In this document: positions 10,010-21,722 of the stretch, one piece after another
How the letters are laid out: each line of letters starts with the position of its first letter
Numbering within the stretch: position 1 is the first letter of the stretch
DNA from: Listeria monocytogenes ATCC 19117
GTDB taxonomy: Bacteria; Bacillota; Bacilli; Lactobacillales; Listeriaceae
Direction: 5' to 3'
Assembly: GCF_000307025.1 (NCBI RefSeq)
Contig: NC_018584.1
Location: 176,001 to 240,000, forward strand
DNA: 64,000 nucleotides
The notes under the pieces: model-generated
The model's database searches: none
Told to the model about the DNA's origin: nothing
The model's input: the letters and a program-made list of their open reading frames with translations, nothing else
Program-made: the position numbers and the translations under genes

Positions 10010-13000
10010 ATGTCTAAATTCACAAAATTAATGCAGGGTTACTTGCATTTAATAGAAGGAAAAAACGAAAAAATCAAACCAATCCTGCTGGAAACAAAAC
10101 CTAACTTTACAACTGATTCAGTCCTTGAAACCGCTTCTTGGCTATGGCTTAGCAGTAAAATCAATCATTATGATAGAGAAGAAGTAGAGCCAGTAATTGC
10201 ATTTTTAGTTGAAAACTGGAATCGTCCTGAAAAGTCTATTTGGGGTTCAGCTGAAAATGATATTTATTTAGCAACTATTTCAAGTGTATACTCTGCATTA
10301 TTAGATGTGAAAAACACTTTTCCAAAACCGGAGTTACAACAAACGATTACAATTATCCGCGACTATTGTTTTGATAATTTATTAAAAGGCGATAGCATTC
10401 TTACTGGTTTTAACACGCGGAAAGTGTCAACCGACCAGCTTTTATCCGTGCTTCCGTTTGGTCTATTTTCGCCTGAAGATCTTGTAATGGTGGCGGCTGT
10501 TGGCAAAATGGAACAACAATTAGTGCAAGATGATGGGGTATTGCCTTATTCAGGAGCACCAAGAGTTAATTCCTTTGCAACGGCTCTAATGGCGCTATAT
10601 TTCTTAGAAAAAAGTGACCAAGATAAAGCTTTACACTATTTGAATATGGCAATGAAGATGGAAGATAATGACGAACTTGGCGCGATTTTTATTGAAATTA
10701 ACCAAGCATTCCGGGCGATGGAAAGTGAAGTGACAGCGCATATTTCACACGATCCTTTTGGGCATGAAAATCGCTATGAGCAACAGTTAACTGAACGCAC
10801 GCCACATTATCCCGAAACAGAAATGCATTTTTCGGCTGCGTGTGAAGTTATTTCTGAAGTCGAACCAATCCAAGTCGAACTCGTCTTAAAAGAGAAAGAC
10901 TGGACCATTCTATGTGAGAAGAAAGAAAAAAATGATGTCCAAATCTGGGAAGCGCTCGTTCCACCGTTAGAAGAAGTTGGCGAGTATACGTATTATTTCC
11001 GGGCAACAATGAAAGACCAAACCACTTTGACATCAGATGATTATACAGTCGAACCAATTTGGAAACACTGGTCAGAGGAAGCGGCAGTTTGTGAAACAGA
11101 GCAAGGCTTAATGGTTTTATTTAAAGAAAATCCATCAAGTATCATCCCGGTCGAGTTCACCGCGAAATCAGATGAACTTGTAATCGGATTAAAACCTTCA
11201 TTTGAAGCGAGCAATGTTAAAACAAAATCATCCGGCCAATTGAAAAAAGATGATTTAGAGATTATCGTTTCAAACAATCCAGTGCGTCTCGAAGTACATT
11301 TTAAAGGCAAATTAATTCTAGAATCGCATAAAATTTACCCAGCGTTACAGTGGTATACAGATAAGACTGGCGCAATCAACAAAGTGAAACTGCATTTAGA
11401 TGCTCCGAAAGAAGAAGAGTATTACGGCTTCGGTGAACGATACAATGCATTAGGTCAGCGCGGGAATGTGCTTGATTGTTTTGTTTATAATCAATACCGT
11501 GATCAAGGAACAAGAACCTACATCCCGATGCCGTTTTATCATACGAATCGTGATTATAGTGTGTTCGTTGATACCGCTCGTTACACAAGTTTTGATTTAG
11601 GTAACCAACTAGCGGACAAGCATACAATTACAGTAGAAATAAATGGCTGTGACACAGATATTTGTCTTTTAATGGGAGATATTCGTAGTGCAGTAGCAAA
11701 TTATATGAAGAAAACTGGGAAACCGGCGATGGTGCCAGTTTGGGCGCTTGGGCCGTGGATGTCTAGTAACAACTGGGACCGTGAATCTGTCGTTCGAACA
11801 GAAGTGGAAACAACGCAAGAATTGCAAATCCCATCAACCGTTGTCGTGTTAGAACAATGGAGCGATGAAGCGACTTATTATATGTTCAATGACGCCGAAT
11901 ATGACGAAAAAGCCCCATTTGAAGCATATAATTACGATGAAATTAGATTCCCTTCATGGGGTAGATGGCCAGATCCAAAAGGGATGGTTGACTATATCCA
12001 TGACAACAAAATGAAGTTAATTCTTTGGCAAATTCCGATTCAAAAATACTTAAATCGCCAACAACACCCACTAAAAGACCGCGAAGAAGCCTATATGATT
12101 GAAAAAGGCTATGTAGTGAAAAATCCGGATGGCTCGCCATACCGTATTCCAGAAAATTGGTTCACAGAAAGCTTGATTATGGATTTCTCCAATGAAGAAG
12201 GAAAAAAATGGTGGTTTGACAAACGACAATACTTGATTGATATTGGGGTCGATGGCTTTAAAACAGACGGCGGCGAATTCGTCTTTGGTGAAGGTTTGCA
12301 ATTTGCTGATGGTAGACGTGGTGATGAAATGCGTAATCTTTATCCAAATGACTATGTGGAAGCTTACTACCAATTTGCACAACAAAATGATGGCATGACA
12401 TTTAGTCGTGCTGGCTACACTGGCGCGCAAAACTTCCCGGCGCACTGGGCTGGAGACGAACGTTCCACTTTTGATGCATTTAGAAGATCGCTCATTGCTG
12501 GACTTTCCGCTGGATTTTCGGGAATTCCGTTTTGGAGTTTTGACTTTGCAGGTTTTAACGGCGATATTCCGACGGCTGAGCTATTCATTCGTTCTGCTGA
12601 AATGGCTACTTTCTGCCCGATTATGCAGTATCATGCTGAAAGTAAAGCGGAATTTAATCAAGACCGGACACCGTGGAATATTGCTTCACGAACTGGTGAC
12701 GATTCAGTTATCCCAATTTACCGCCATTTTGCGAATGTTAGAATGAATATTTTACCTTATATTTATAATGAATCATTAAAATGTGTTGAAACTGGTTTGC
12801 CGATGATGCGTGCGCTTCTGCTGGACTATAAAGAAGATCCGCGTGTTTCTGATATGTATGACCAATACTTATTCGGAGAAGCAATGCTGATCGCACCAGT
12901 AATTGAAGACGGCGTGCGCTCCAGAGAAGTTTATCTGCCAGAAGGAACTTGGTATGATTTCTGGAATGGAACAAAAGTGAACGGACCAACTTTACGAAAA

Positions 13001-13312
13001 TGCAAAGCGGATAAAGAAGAAATTCCAGTTTTCATTCGTGGTGGAAAAGCAGTGCTATGTAATGTGGACGCTACATTGAAACTCGGCTCATGGGTTGGCA
13101 ACACAGTGGAAGAATACGATACACCACTACTTAAAATTTATGTGGACGGTGATTTCACAGAAGAAATGACGGATCACTTATCCGAAAAATGGCTAGTAAA
13201 AGTAACGGAAAATGCGGACGAAGTAGTTGTTTCTGTTCAAACAAACACACCGGCATATGAAGTTGAAGTAATCGGCACGACCAAAAAAGTACAAATAAAG
13301 AAAGGGAGATAA
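10010..13312 (+). CDS. GH31 glycoside hydrolase with long N-terminal extension
   Basis: An 1100-residue enzyme without signal peptide, hence cytoplasmic. The C-terminal two-thirds is a GH31 domain: the likely nucleophile is Asp753 in GFKTDGGEF and the likely acid/base is Asp816 in WAGDERSTF; a LILWQIPIQKYL segment precedes them. The KTDGGE form resembles alpha-xylosidase (YicI)-type members rather than the WNDMNEP form of the next gene. The N-terminal 350-400 residues are not recognised; they contain a helical region (about 1-245) and a beta-rich segment, and may act in substrate selection. It is commonly called alpha-xylosidase, but operon context suggests an alpha-glucan-derived substrate. 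Stop overlaps the ATG at 13312. Confidence 0.88.
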   Translation: MSKFTKLMQGYLHLIEGKNEKIKPILLETKPNFTTDSVLETASWLWLSSKINHYDREEVEPVIAFLVENWNRPEKSIWGSAENDIYLATISSVYSALLDVKNTFPKPELQQTITIIRDYCFDNLLKGDSILTGFNTRKVSTDQLLSVLPFGLFSPEDLVMVAAVGKMEQQLVQDDGVLPYSGAPRVNSFATALMALYFLEKSDQDKALHYLNMAMKMEDNDELGAIFIEINQAFRAMESEVTAHISHDPFGHENRYEQQLTERTPHYPETEMHFSAACEVISEVEPIQVELVLKEKDWTILCEKKEKNDVQIWEALVPPLEEVGEYTYYFRATMKDQTTLTSDDYTVEPIWKHWSEEAAVCETEQGLMVLFKENPSSIIPVEFTAKSDELVIGLKPSFEASNVKTKSSGQLKKDDLEIIVSNNPVRLEVHFKGKLILESHKIYPALQWYTDKTGAINKVKLHLDAPKEEEYYGFGERYNALGQRGNVLDCFVYNQYRDQGTRTYIPMPFYHTNRDYSVFVDTARYTSFDLGNQLADKHTITVEINGCDTDICLLMGDIRSAVANYMKKTGKPAMVPVWALGPWMSSNNWDRESVVRTEVETTQELQIPSTVVVLEQWSDEATYYMFNDAEYDEKAPFEAYNYDEIRFPSWGRWPDPKGMVDYIHDNKMKLILWQIPIQKYLNRQQHPLKDREEAYMIEKGYVVKNPDGSPYRIPENWFTESLIMDFSNEEGKKWWFDKRQYLIDIGVDGFKTDGGEFVFGEGLQFADGRRGDEMRNLYPNDYVEAYYQFAQQNDGMTFSRAGYTGAQNFPAHWAGDERSTFDAFRRSLIAGLSAGFSGIPFWSFDFAGFNGDIPTAELFIRSAEMATFCPIMQYHAESKAEFNQDRTPWNIASRTGDDSVIPIYRHFANVRMNILPYIYNESLKCVETGLPMMRALLLDYKEDPRVSDMYDQYLFGEAMLIAPVIEDGVRSREVYLPEGTWYDFWNGTKVNGPTLRKCKADKEEIPVFIRGGKAVLCNVDATLKLGSWVGNTVEEYDTPLLKIYVDGDFTEEMTDHLSEKWLVKVTENADEVVVSVQTNTPAYEVEVIGTTKKVQIKKGR

Positions 13313-13314
13313 TG

Positions 13315-15606
13315 ATGGATGCTTCCACAAGTTTTGCGATTCTACCATCTAATGTAAAACAAAAAACAGCTTTCGAAAGAAAAGTAAATCAAGTGAAAAC
13401 GGCTAGTTGGGCGAATAATTGCCTGACTGGCACACTTGATATCGGTCAGTTCAGTTGCTATTTTGTTAATGAAAAAATTGCTCGCGTGACGGTGAACCCA
13501 TTTGGAGAAGTGGATTTAACGCCTTCGATTGCTGCGATTCACGATACGGAAAAACAAGCGGCTAAATTTACAGAAACAACGGACGGCTATGAGCTTCATT
13601 TTGCGGATAAAGAGATTATTATTTGTAAAAATCCTTTCCAAATTATTATGAAACAAGCTGGGAAGCGTATTTTCCAAACAGAAGGATTGGCAATTAATCG
13701 CTATAAAGAACACCAAATTTCGATTCAAAGCGAACCAGGAACCGCGATTTTTGGTTTAGGTGAAAAAACGGGTGCCTTGAATAAAGCCGGTTCCATTATT
13801 AGTATGTGGAACACGGATGTATACAGTCCACATAATAAAGATACAGTGGAGTTATACCAATCCATTCCTTTCATGATTGCGGATACTGCGGAAACAACCT
13901 ATGGCTTATTTTATGATAATTCGCATCGTACAGAATTTGATTTCCAAAGTTTTGAAGAAATGTATACGATTTTAGCAGAAGGCGGACAAGCGAATTTATA
14001 TGTTATTTTTGGTGAGGACACGAAAGAAGTTGTCGCGAATTACACTGATTTAACTGGTAAAACACCACTTCCACCAAAATGGTCATTAGGTTATCATCAA
14101 TCAAGGTATAGCTACACCTCGGAAGAAGAAGTGGAACGGATTGCGAATACTTTTAAAGAAAAAGAGATTCCGCTTGACTGTGTATTCATGGATATACATT
14201 ACATGGATGATTTCCGCGTATTCACTTTTAACCCGGATACTTTTCCAAATGGACCAGAATTGATTGCGCGTCTTCGGGAACAAAATATTGACGTTGTACC
14301 AATTGTCGATCCGGGAATTAAAAAAGATGTTGATTATTCTGTTTATCAAGAGGGGATCAAACATAATTATTTCTGCACTAAATTAGAAGGTTCGATTTAT
14401 TATGGGGATGTTTGGCCGGGTGTCAGTGCTTTCCCTGATTTTCTAAGTACAACTGTTCAACATTGGTGGGGCGGTTTACACAAATTTTACACAGATTTAG
14501 GTATACGCGGGATTTGGAATGATATGAATGAGCCGTCTGTATTCAATGAAAGTAAAACGATGGATTTAGATGTTGTGCATAATCTGGACGGGAAAAATGT
14601 AACCCATAAAGAAGCGCATAATTTATATGGATTGTATATGAGTAAAGCTACTTTTGAAGGGTTAAAACGGCTTGTGCCAAATGAACGTCCATTTTCACTC
14701 ACTCGTGCTGGTTATGCGGGTGTTCAGCGTTATTCGGCGGTTTGGACAGGAGATAATCGTAGTCACTGGGAGCATTTGGAGATGTCGCTGCCGATGATTA
14801 TGAATTTAGGATTATCGGGCGTTGCGTTTACCGGTGCTGATGTTGGTGGATTTTCTTCAGATTGTACGAAAGAAATGTTGATTCGTTGGACGCAAGCTGG
14901 GGCCTTTTTACCATATTTCAGAAATCACTGTGTACAAGATAGTATTTATCAAGAGCCATGGGCGTTTGGCGCGGATGCAGAGAAAATTGTGAAACAATAT
15001 ATTGAATTGCGCTATGCCTTTTTACCGTATATTTATACAGAATTCCAAAAAACGGCAGAGAGTGGTTTACCGCTCGTTCGGCCGCTTTATATGGAGTTTA
15101 AAGATGAACGCGATTTAATTCAAGTGAATGATCAATTTATGCTAGGTGAAAATATCCTCGTTGCGCCAATCGTTCGTGAAGGCCAAGTGAAGCGTCTAGT
15201 TCGTTTGCCAAGAGGGCTTTGGTTTAATTATTGGACAAAAGAGCAGTTCGTGGGCGGCGACTATATTATCGCAGACGCGCCGATTGATACCATGCCAATT
15301 TACATTAAAGCGGGGACAATTCTGCCAGTTGGTAGCAGCGTTCAAAATACAAAAGAGACGCAAGATTTGACATTAGAAGTTTACTTAGATGGCGACGTAG
15401 CAAGCGGTTATGTGTATAATGATGATGGTAAAAGTTACCATTATGAAAGCGGCGCAGCATCCAAAACAACACTCACAGCTACTTTCAAAAATGGCGAAGT
15501 ACTAATAAATGCTACCCATCAAGGTGAAGCAAACTTACAACATAAAGTAACTACTATACAAGTTTTTGGAGAAAAAACAGACAAAATTACAAGGGCGGGA
15601 ATTTAA
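13315..15606 (+). CDS. GH31 alpha-glucosidase
   Basis: A cytoplasmic 763-residue GH31 enzyme that releases glucose from alpha-glucosides. The nucleophile is Asp403 in GIWNDMNEP and the acid/base is Asp480 in WTGDNRSHW, with the typical GADVGGF after it. The start is one of two consecutive ATGs (13312 or 13315); AAAGGGAG at 13300-13308 favours the second. Two different GH31 enzymes side by side suggest stepwise breakdown of an oligosaccharide with more than one linkage type. It ends four bases before the start of the GH13 gene, so the three enzymes are probably translated from one message. Confidence 0.93.
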   Translation: MDASTSFAILPSNVKQKTAFERKVNQVKTASWANNCLTGTLDIGQFSCYFVNEKIARVTVNPFGEVDLTPSIAAIHDTEKQAAKFTETTDGYELHFADKEIIICKNPFQIIMKQAGKRIFQTEGLAINRYKEHQISIQSEPGTAIFGLGEKTGALNKAGSIISMWNTDVYSPHNKDTVELYQSIPFMIADTAETTYGLFYDNSHRTEFDFQSFEEMYTILAEGGQANLYVIFGEDTKEVVANYTDLTGKTPLPPKWSLGYHQSRYSYTSEEEVERIANTFKEKEIPLDCVFMDIHYMDDFRVFTFNPDTFPNGPELIARLREQNIDVVPIVDPGIKKDVDYSVYQEGIKHNYFCTKLEGSIYYGDVWPGVSAFPDFLSTTVQHWWGGLHKFYTDLGIRGIWNDMNEPSVFNESKTMDLDVVHNLDGKNVTHKEAHNLYGLYMSKATFEGLKRLVPNERPFSLTRAGYAGVQRYSAVWTGDNRSHWEHLEMSLPMIMNLGLSGVAFTGADVGGFSSDCTKEMLIRWTQAGAFLPYFRNHCVQDSIYQEPWAFGADAEKIVKQYIELRYAFLPYIYTEFQKTAESGLPLVRPLYMEFKDERDLIQVNDQFMLGENILVAPIVREGQVKRLVRLPRGLWFNYWTKEQFVGGDYIIADAPIDTMPIYIKAGTILPVGSSVQNTKETQDLTLEVYLDGDVASGYVYNDDGKSYHYESGAASKTTLTATFKNGEVLINATHQGEANLQHKVTTIQVFGEKTDKITRAGI

Positions 15607-15609
15607 TCT

Positions 15610-17271
15610 ATGAAAGAAAAAGATTGGTGGAAAAAAAGCGTAGTGTACCAAATCTATCCAAAGAGTTTTAATGATTCAAATGGTGATGGAGTTGGTGATA
15701 TTCAAGGAATTATCGAGAAATTAGATTATTTAAAAGAGCTAGGTGTGGACGTTATCTGGTTGTCCCCAGTATACGATTCGCCTCAAGATGACAATGGTTA
15801 CGATATTCGCGATTATCAAAAAATTTACGAAGAGTATGGAGATATGGCGACTTTTGATCAATTACTTCAAGGTTTACACGACCGCGAAATGAAACTTGTA
15901 ATGGATCTTGTTGTTAACCATACTTCTGATGAACACAAGTGGTTTGAGGAATCCAGAAAATCCAAAGACAACCCGTACAGAGATTACTATTTCTGGCGCG
16001 AGGAAAACGAAATCAATAACTGGGGCTCGATTTTCAGCGGTCCAGCATGGGAATTGGACGAAAAAACAGGTGAGTACTATTTACACCTGTTCTCCAAAAA
16101 ACAGCCTGATTTAAACTGGGAAAACCCTAAATTACGCCAAGATGTATATAATATGATGAAATTCTGGCTAGATAAAGGCATTGATGGCTTCCGCATGGAT
16201 GTAATTAATTTTATTTCCAAAAATACTGATTTCCCAGATGGTCCAGTACCAGATGGTCAAATTTATGGCGATGCTGGCAATGATTTTTGTAATGGACCGC
16301 GGATTCATGAGTTCTTGCAAGAAATGAACCAAGAAGTTACTTCTAAATACGATGTGATGACTGTTGGCGAAATGCCTGGTGCTAGTACAACCGACGCGCA
16401 AATTTACACGAATCCAGCAAATAATGAAGTCGATATGATTTTTACATTTGAACATATGAACTTAGATTCCGATGGCGACAATAAATGGGATCTAAAACCA
16501 ATCTACTTACCAGATTTAAAAGAAAATATGTCTGAATGGCAAGTGGCGCTTCAAGAAAACGGTTGGAATAGCTTATATTGGAATAATCATGACCAACCGC
16601 GTATCGTTTCTCGTTTTGGGAATGACAATCGTTTCCGCGTTCGTTCAGCGAAAATGCTTGCAACTTGTTTGCATATGATGAAAGGAACGCCATATATTTA
16701 TCAAGGTGAAGAAATTGGGATGACGAATGTTCATTTTGAAACGCTAGATGATTACCGTGATATCGAAACGCTAAACATGTACAAAGAGCGTAAGGAGCAA
16801 GGACACAGCCATGAAAGCATCATGCAGTCGATTTACACAAAAGGCCGTGACAATGCGAGAACGCCGTACCAGTGGGATAATAGCGAGAATGCTGGCTTCA
16901 CAACCGGAACGCCTTGGCTTAAAGTCAACCCGCGCTATACAGAAATCAACAACGAAGAAGCGCTGAAAAACCCAGATTCCATTTTCTACTACTACCAAAA
17001 TCTTATTAAGTTACGAAAAACGACTGAAATCATCACAACTGGTAATTATCGTTTGTTATTACCTAAAGATGAAGCGATTTTCGCATATGAACGCTACACA
17101 GAAAATGAAAAATTAGTGGTTTTATGTAATTTCACAGAAGAAGAACAAGTTATTTCTGATGAAAACATTTTGAACGAAATCCAAAAAGGTTCCGTGCTTG
17201 TAAACAATGTTCCTAATATTATAGAAGGAACTTTACGACCTTACGAAGCAATCGTTTATCAAATCAAGTAA
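15610..17271 (+). CDS. GH13 oligo-1,6-glucosidase / alpha-glucosidase
   Basis: A 553-residue cytoplasmic GH13 enzyme of the oligo-1,6-glucosidase (MalL, trehalose-6-phosphate hydrolase) group. Conserved region I is MDLVVNHTSDEH, the nucleophile is Asp197 in GFRMDVINF, the acid/base is Glu254 in VGEMPG and the stabiliser is Asp328 in WNNHDQPR. The substrate is probably a short alpha-1,6- or mixed-linkage glucoside delivered by the upstream importer; trehalose-6-phosphate is less likely because no PTS gene is adjacent. This is the last gene of the operon before a strong terminator. Confidence 0.92.
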   Translation: MKEKDWWKKSVVYQIYPKSFNDSNGDGVGDIQGIIEKLDYLKELGVDVIWLSPVYDSPQDDNGYDIRDYQKIYEEYGDMATFDQLLQGLHDREMKLVMDLVVNHTSDEHKWFEESRKSKDNPYRDYYFWREENEINNWGSIFSGPAWELDEKTGEYYLHLFSKKQPDLNWENPKLRQDVYNMMKFWLDKGIDGFRMDVINFISKNTDFPDGPVPDGQIYGDAGNDFCNGPRIHEFLQEMNQEVTSKYDVMTVGEMPGASTTDAQIYTNPANNEVDMIFTFEHMNLDSDGDNKWDLKPIYLPDLKENMSEWQVALQENGWNSLYWNNHDQPRIVSRFGNDNRFRVRSAKMLATCLHMMKGTPYIYQGEEIGMTNVHFETLDDYRDIETLNMYKERKEQGHSHESIMQSIYTKGRDNARTPYQWDNSENAGFTTGTPWLKVNPRYTEINNEEALKNPDSIFYYYQNLIKLRKTTEIITTGNYRLLLPKDEAIFAYERYTENEKLVVLCNFTEEEQVISDENILNEIQKGSVLVNNVPNIIEGTLRPYEAIVYQIK

Positions 17272-17281
17272 ATCTCAGGAA

Positions 17282-17309
17282 AGCCACCAATTGCTAGGTG
17301 GCTTTTTTT
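17282..17309 (+). terminator. Terminator of the alpha-glucoside operon
   Basis: Stem AGCCACC/GGTGGCT followed by T7. Confidence 0.9.
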
Positions 17310-17367
17310 GTATGCATCAAAAATTATAGTATAATAGAAGGAAATGATTTTATTAGGAGGAATTCTC

Positions 17368-18141
17368 TTGCTATTTGATACGCATGTACACCTCAATGAC
17401 GAGGCTTTTGATGATGATATAGAAGAAGTAATAAAACGCGCACAGGAAAACGATGTGACTCGCATGGCCGTGGTGGGCTTTAATAAAGAAACAATTGACC
17501 GAGCGCTTGAATTAGCCGAGAAATATGATTTTATCTCATTAATCGTCGGCTGGCATCCCACAGACGCTATTACCTTCACAGATGAAGATTTAGAATGGCT
17601 CCGCGATTTAGCACTTACACACCCGAAAGTAGTTGCTTTAGGCGAAATGGGCTTAGATTATCACTGGGATACTTCGCCAAAAGAAACGCAATTTGAGGTT
17701 TTTAGAAAACAAATCCGTTTAGCGAAAGAAGTGAATTTACCGATAGTTATTCACAACCGCGAAGCAACAGAAGATGTTGTTCGTATTTTGCAAGAAGAGC
17801 ACGCTGAAGAAGTAGGTGGAATTATGCATTGCTTTGGTGAAACTGTCGAAGTAATGGAAGCATGTCTAGCGATGAATTTTTACATTTCATTCGGAGGAAC
17901 AGTCACTTTTAAAAACGCAAAATTACCAAAAATTGCAGCTCAAGCTATACCAATTGACCGTTTATTAATTGAAACTGACGCGCCGTATCTCGCTCCAACC
18001 CCAAATCGCGGAAAAAGAAATGAACCCGGATACGTCAAGTTAGTTGCCGAAAAAATTGCAGAACTGAAAGAAATGAAATATAGTGAAATCGCTACGCACT
18101 CAACAGAAAACGCAAAAAAACTATTTAAAATAAAAGATTGA
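17368..18141 (+). CDS. tatD: TatD-family metal-dependent DNase
   Basis: A 257-residue TIM-barrel metallohydrolase of the TatD family. Metal-binding motifs are DTHVHLND at the N-terminus, GEMGLDYH in the centre, VIHNREA and ETDAPYLAP near the C-terminus. Family members act as 3'-5' exonucleases or deoxyribonucleases. The start is TTG at 17368, 7-8 bases after TAGGAGG; an upstream in-frame ATG at 17344 lies before that RBS and is rejected. The neighbours (YabE-like, rnmV, rsmA) match the conserved B. subtilis yabD-yabE-rnmV-ksgA order. Confidence 0.93.
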   Translation: MLFDTHVHLNDEAFDDDIEEVIKRAQENDVTRMAVVGFNKETIDRALELAEKYDFISLIVGWHPTDAITFTDEDLEWLRDLALTHPKVVALGEMGLDYHWDTSPKETQFEVFRKQIRLAKEVNLPIVIHNREATEDVVRILQEEHAEEVGGIMHCFGETVEVMEACLAMNFYISFGGTVTFKNAKLPKIAAQAIPIDRLLIETDAPYLAPTPNRGKRNEPGYVKLVAEKIAELKEMKYSEIATHSTENAKKLFKIKD

Positions 18142-18432
18142 TTGTAACACAATTGTAATATAAGGACCAGTCTGTAACCCAATCTTAAGCTTCACGGAGA
18201 TAAAAATGATGACTGGGACAAAAACCCTTATTTTATGCCTACGACCAGAGATGTAGAAAAATGACACATTTCTGTTACATTTGACACTTTAAAAGAATAA
18301 TATTTTTAAAAACGGCTCTATATCAACGTTTTTTGTTAAAGTTTGCGAAGGTGTGAACAATCTGTATAAAAAATTGACAGTTCTTCCCTCCCCTGTATAT
18401 AATCACTAGCGAAGTAGAAAGGGGAGAAATAC
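18142..18432 (+). promoter_or_regulatory. Upstream region and promoter of the 3D-domain gene
   Basis: The 291-base gap carries a clear sigma-A promoter at its end: TTGACA (18374-18379), an 18-base spacer and TATAAT (18398-18403), followed within 20 bases by the AAAGGGGAG ribosome binding site. The leader is therefore very short. In the rest I see no open frame or strong hairpin. Confidence 0.8.
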
Positions 18433-19650
18433 ATGACCATGGAAAACAGCAGTAACGTAGCCCAATCATCAAAATGGAAATTACCAATCATGATTGCAGG
18501 ATTTGTTATTGTAGTAGCATTGGTTTTTTATTTCGTTTTCGAAGGAACTAAAAACGATATCACTATAGTAAACGCTGGTGAAAAAATTGAATCAAGAACA
18601 CATGCGAAAACTGTTTCAGAAGCATTAGACGAAGCAGGTATTAAAGTAAGTGAACGCGATGAAATTGCGCCAGGCAAAAATGCAGAAATCAAAGACGGCA
18701 TGGAAATTAAATATTTGCCAGCTCGTCAAATTACAATAAATGATAATGGTACTAAAAAAGACGTTTGGAGCACAAAAGCAAACGTAGCAGACTTGCTTAA
18801 AGATGAAAATATTACAACTCGTCCGCAAGATGTATTAAACGTAGCATTAGATACTAAATTGAAAAATGGCCTTGAAGTTAACATTAATCGTGCCATTCAA
18901 CTTTCCTTACAAAACGGAGCAAAAAAAGATACAGTATGGACAACAAAAACAAAAGTTAGTGATTTACTAGCTGAGAAAAATATTAAACTTGATCAAGATG
19001 ACCGTGTGTCACCTGCAAAAGACAGTAACTTAAAAGAAAAAATGACTGTAGAAGTTACATATGTCAATTCAAAAGCAGAAAAGAAAAATGAACAAGTTAA
19101 ATTCGAAACAGTATATAAAGAAGACGATAGCCTAAACAAAGGCGTTGAAAAAGTCGTTCAAGAAGGTAAAAACGGCGAAAAAGTTGTTGAGTATAAAGTA
19201 ACATTTGAAAATGGCAAAGAGAAAAAACGTGATGTCATTAAAGAAAATGTCACTTCTAAAAAAACTGATAAAGTAGTTGTACGTGGCACGAAAGAAAAAG
19301 TGGTAGCAACACCAGTTTCTAACGTATCTACTCCAAGTACAACGTCATCATCATCATCATCAACTCCATCAGGTGGTAAAACATACAGAATGGAATCTAC
19401 TGCATATTCAGGTGGCGGTACTACAGCTTATGGTATCAACCTAAGTGCCAACCCTGGACTAAAAGTAATTGCGGTTGATCCACGAATTATTCCACTTGGC
19501 TCTAAAGTTTGGGTTGAGGGATACGGAGAAGCAATCGCTGGAGATACTGGCGGCGCTATCAAAGGAAATATCGTTGACGTGTATTTCCCAAATGAAAGTC
19601 AGTGCTATTCATGGGGTAGAAGAATGGTGACTGTCAAAGTGTTAAACTAA
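18433..19650 (+). CDS. YabE-like protein: DUF348, G5 and 3D domains (resuscitation-promoting-factor analogue)
   Basis: A 405-residue exported protein. One N-terminal membrane segment or signal (about residues 18-37) is followed by ubiquitin-like DUF348 repeats (NDITIVNAGEKIESRTHAKTVSEALDEAGI, then related segments near 100 and 150), a G5 domain (about 208-285), a Ser/Thr linker, and a C-terminal 3D domain (about 315-405; ESTAYSGGG... IAVDPRIIPLGSKVWVEGYG... AGDTGGAIKGNIVDVYF) with the three conserved aspartates. Such proteins (B. subtilis YabE, Sps family) are thought to cleave peptidoglycan and are regarded as the Firmicute counterpart of Rpf. It is monocistronic, with its own promoter and terminator. 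Confidence 0.93.
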   Translation: MTMENSSNVAQSSKWKLPIMIAGFVIVVALVFYFVFEGTKNDITIVNAGEKIESRTHAKTVSEALDEAGIKVSERDEIAPGKNAEIKDGMEIKYLPARQITINDNGTKKDVWSTKANVADLLKDENITTRPQDVLNVALDTKLKNGLEVNINRAIQLSLQNGAKKDTVWTTKTKVSDLLAEKNIKLDQDDRVSPAKDSNLKEKMTVEVTYVNSKAEKKNEQVKFETVYKEDDSLNKGVEKVVQEGKNGEKVVEYKVTFENGKEKKRDVIKENVTSKKTDKVVVRGTKEKVVATPVSNVSTPSTTSSSSSSTPSGGKTYRMESTAYSGGGTTAYGINLSANPGLKVIAVDPRIIPLGSKVWVEGYGEAIAGDTGGAIKGNIVDVYFPNESQCYSWGRRMVTVKVLN

Positions 19651-19660
19651 ATTCGTATAA

Positions 19661-19693
19661 AAACGAGGCTGACTCATAGGGCCTCGTTTTTTC
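19661..19693 (+). terminator. Terminator of the 3D-domain gene
   Basis: Stem AAACGAGGC/GCCTCGTTT followed by a T run. Confidence 0.88.
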
Positions 19694-19751
19694 TTTGTCC
19701 AAAATGTGGTATGATATATTTACTTATTTTATAAAAAAGGATGTAGTAATT

Positions 19752-21207
<1,456 letters not shown>

Positions 21208-21234
21208 TTTTTTTCAAAAAAAGCGCTTTCTTAG

Positions 21235-21302
21235 TTGACAGTTAGCCCTTCCAACTGTTAAAATATTTGGTTATTGATTTCGGAGCCGAACTATGCTATA
21301 AT
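21235..21302 (+). promoter_or_regulatory. Tandem promoters of veg
   Basis: Two sigma-A-like promoters occur in series: TTGACA (21235-21240) with TAAAAT (21259-21264), spacer 18, and TTGATT (21274-21279) with TATAAT (21297-21302), spacer 17. Strong vegetative expression is known for veg in B. subtilis. Confidence 0.75.
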
Positions 21303-21326
21303 GGATATTAGTGAGGTGGAAAATAA

Positions 21327-21584
21327 ATGCCAAAAACCATTGCAAGCATTAAGACGAATTTAGATTCTAGATTAGGTAAAGCATTGACATTGAAAGCAAA
21401 CGGTGGTCGTAAGAAAACGATTGAACGTTGCGGTATCCTAGCTGAAACATATCCATCCGTTTTCATTGTGGAGCTTGATCAAGATGAAAACAACTTTGAA
21501 AGAGTATCCTATAGTTACACGGATATCTTAACAGACGCAGTAGAACTTGTATTTACAGATGATAATAAAGAATTAGCTTTATAA
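21327..21584 (+). CDS. veg: Veg protein
   Basis: An 85-residue member of the Veg family (DUF1021), recognised by [20 protein letters not shown] and the following [11 protein letters not shown] segment. In B. subtilis Veg is highly expressed during growth and influences biofilm matrix genes and spore outgrowth; its biochemical role is unsettled, and Listeria does not sporulate. RBS GTGAGGTGG precedes the ATG. It has two promoters and its own terminator. It sits between rsmA and ispE exactly as in Bacillus. Confidence 0.95.
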   Translation: MPKTIASIKTNLDSRLGKALTLKANGGRKKTIERCGILAETYPSVFIVELDQDENNFERVSYSYTDILTDAVELVFTDDNKELAL

Positions 21585-21598
21585 TAAAGCTGAAGTAG

Positions 21599-21626
21599 CC
21601 GAACCATATAGCGTGGTTCGGTTTTT
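21599..21626 (+). terminator. Terminator of veg
   Basis: Perfect 8-bp stem CCGAACCA/TGGTTCGG followed by T5. Confidence 0.9.
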
Positions 21627-21722
21627 GCTATACATAGAAGTTGTTTTGGGCCGCTAGCTACATATTTTTTCTTTCATATGATAGAATAGAAAAAGAGATT
21701 TTGAACGCGGAGGCCAAGAAAA

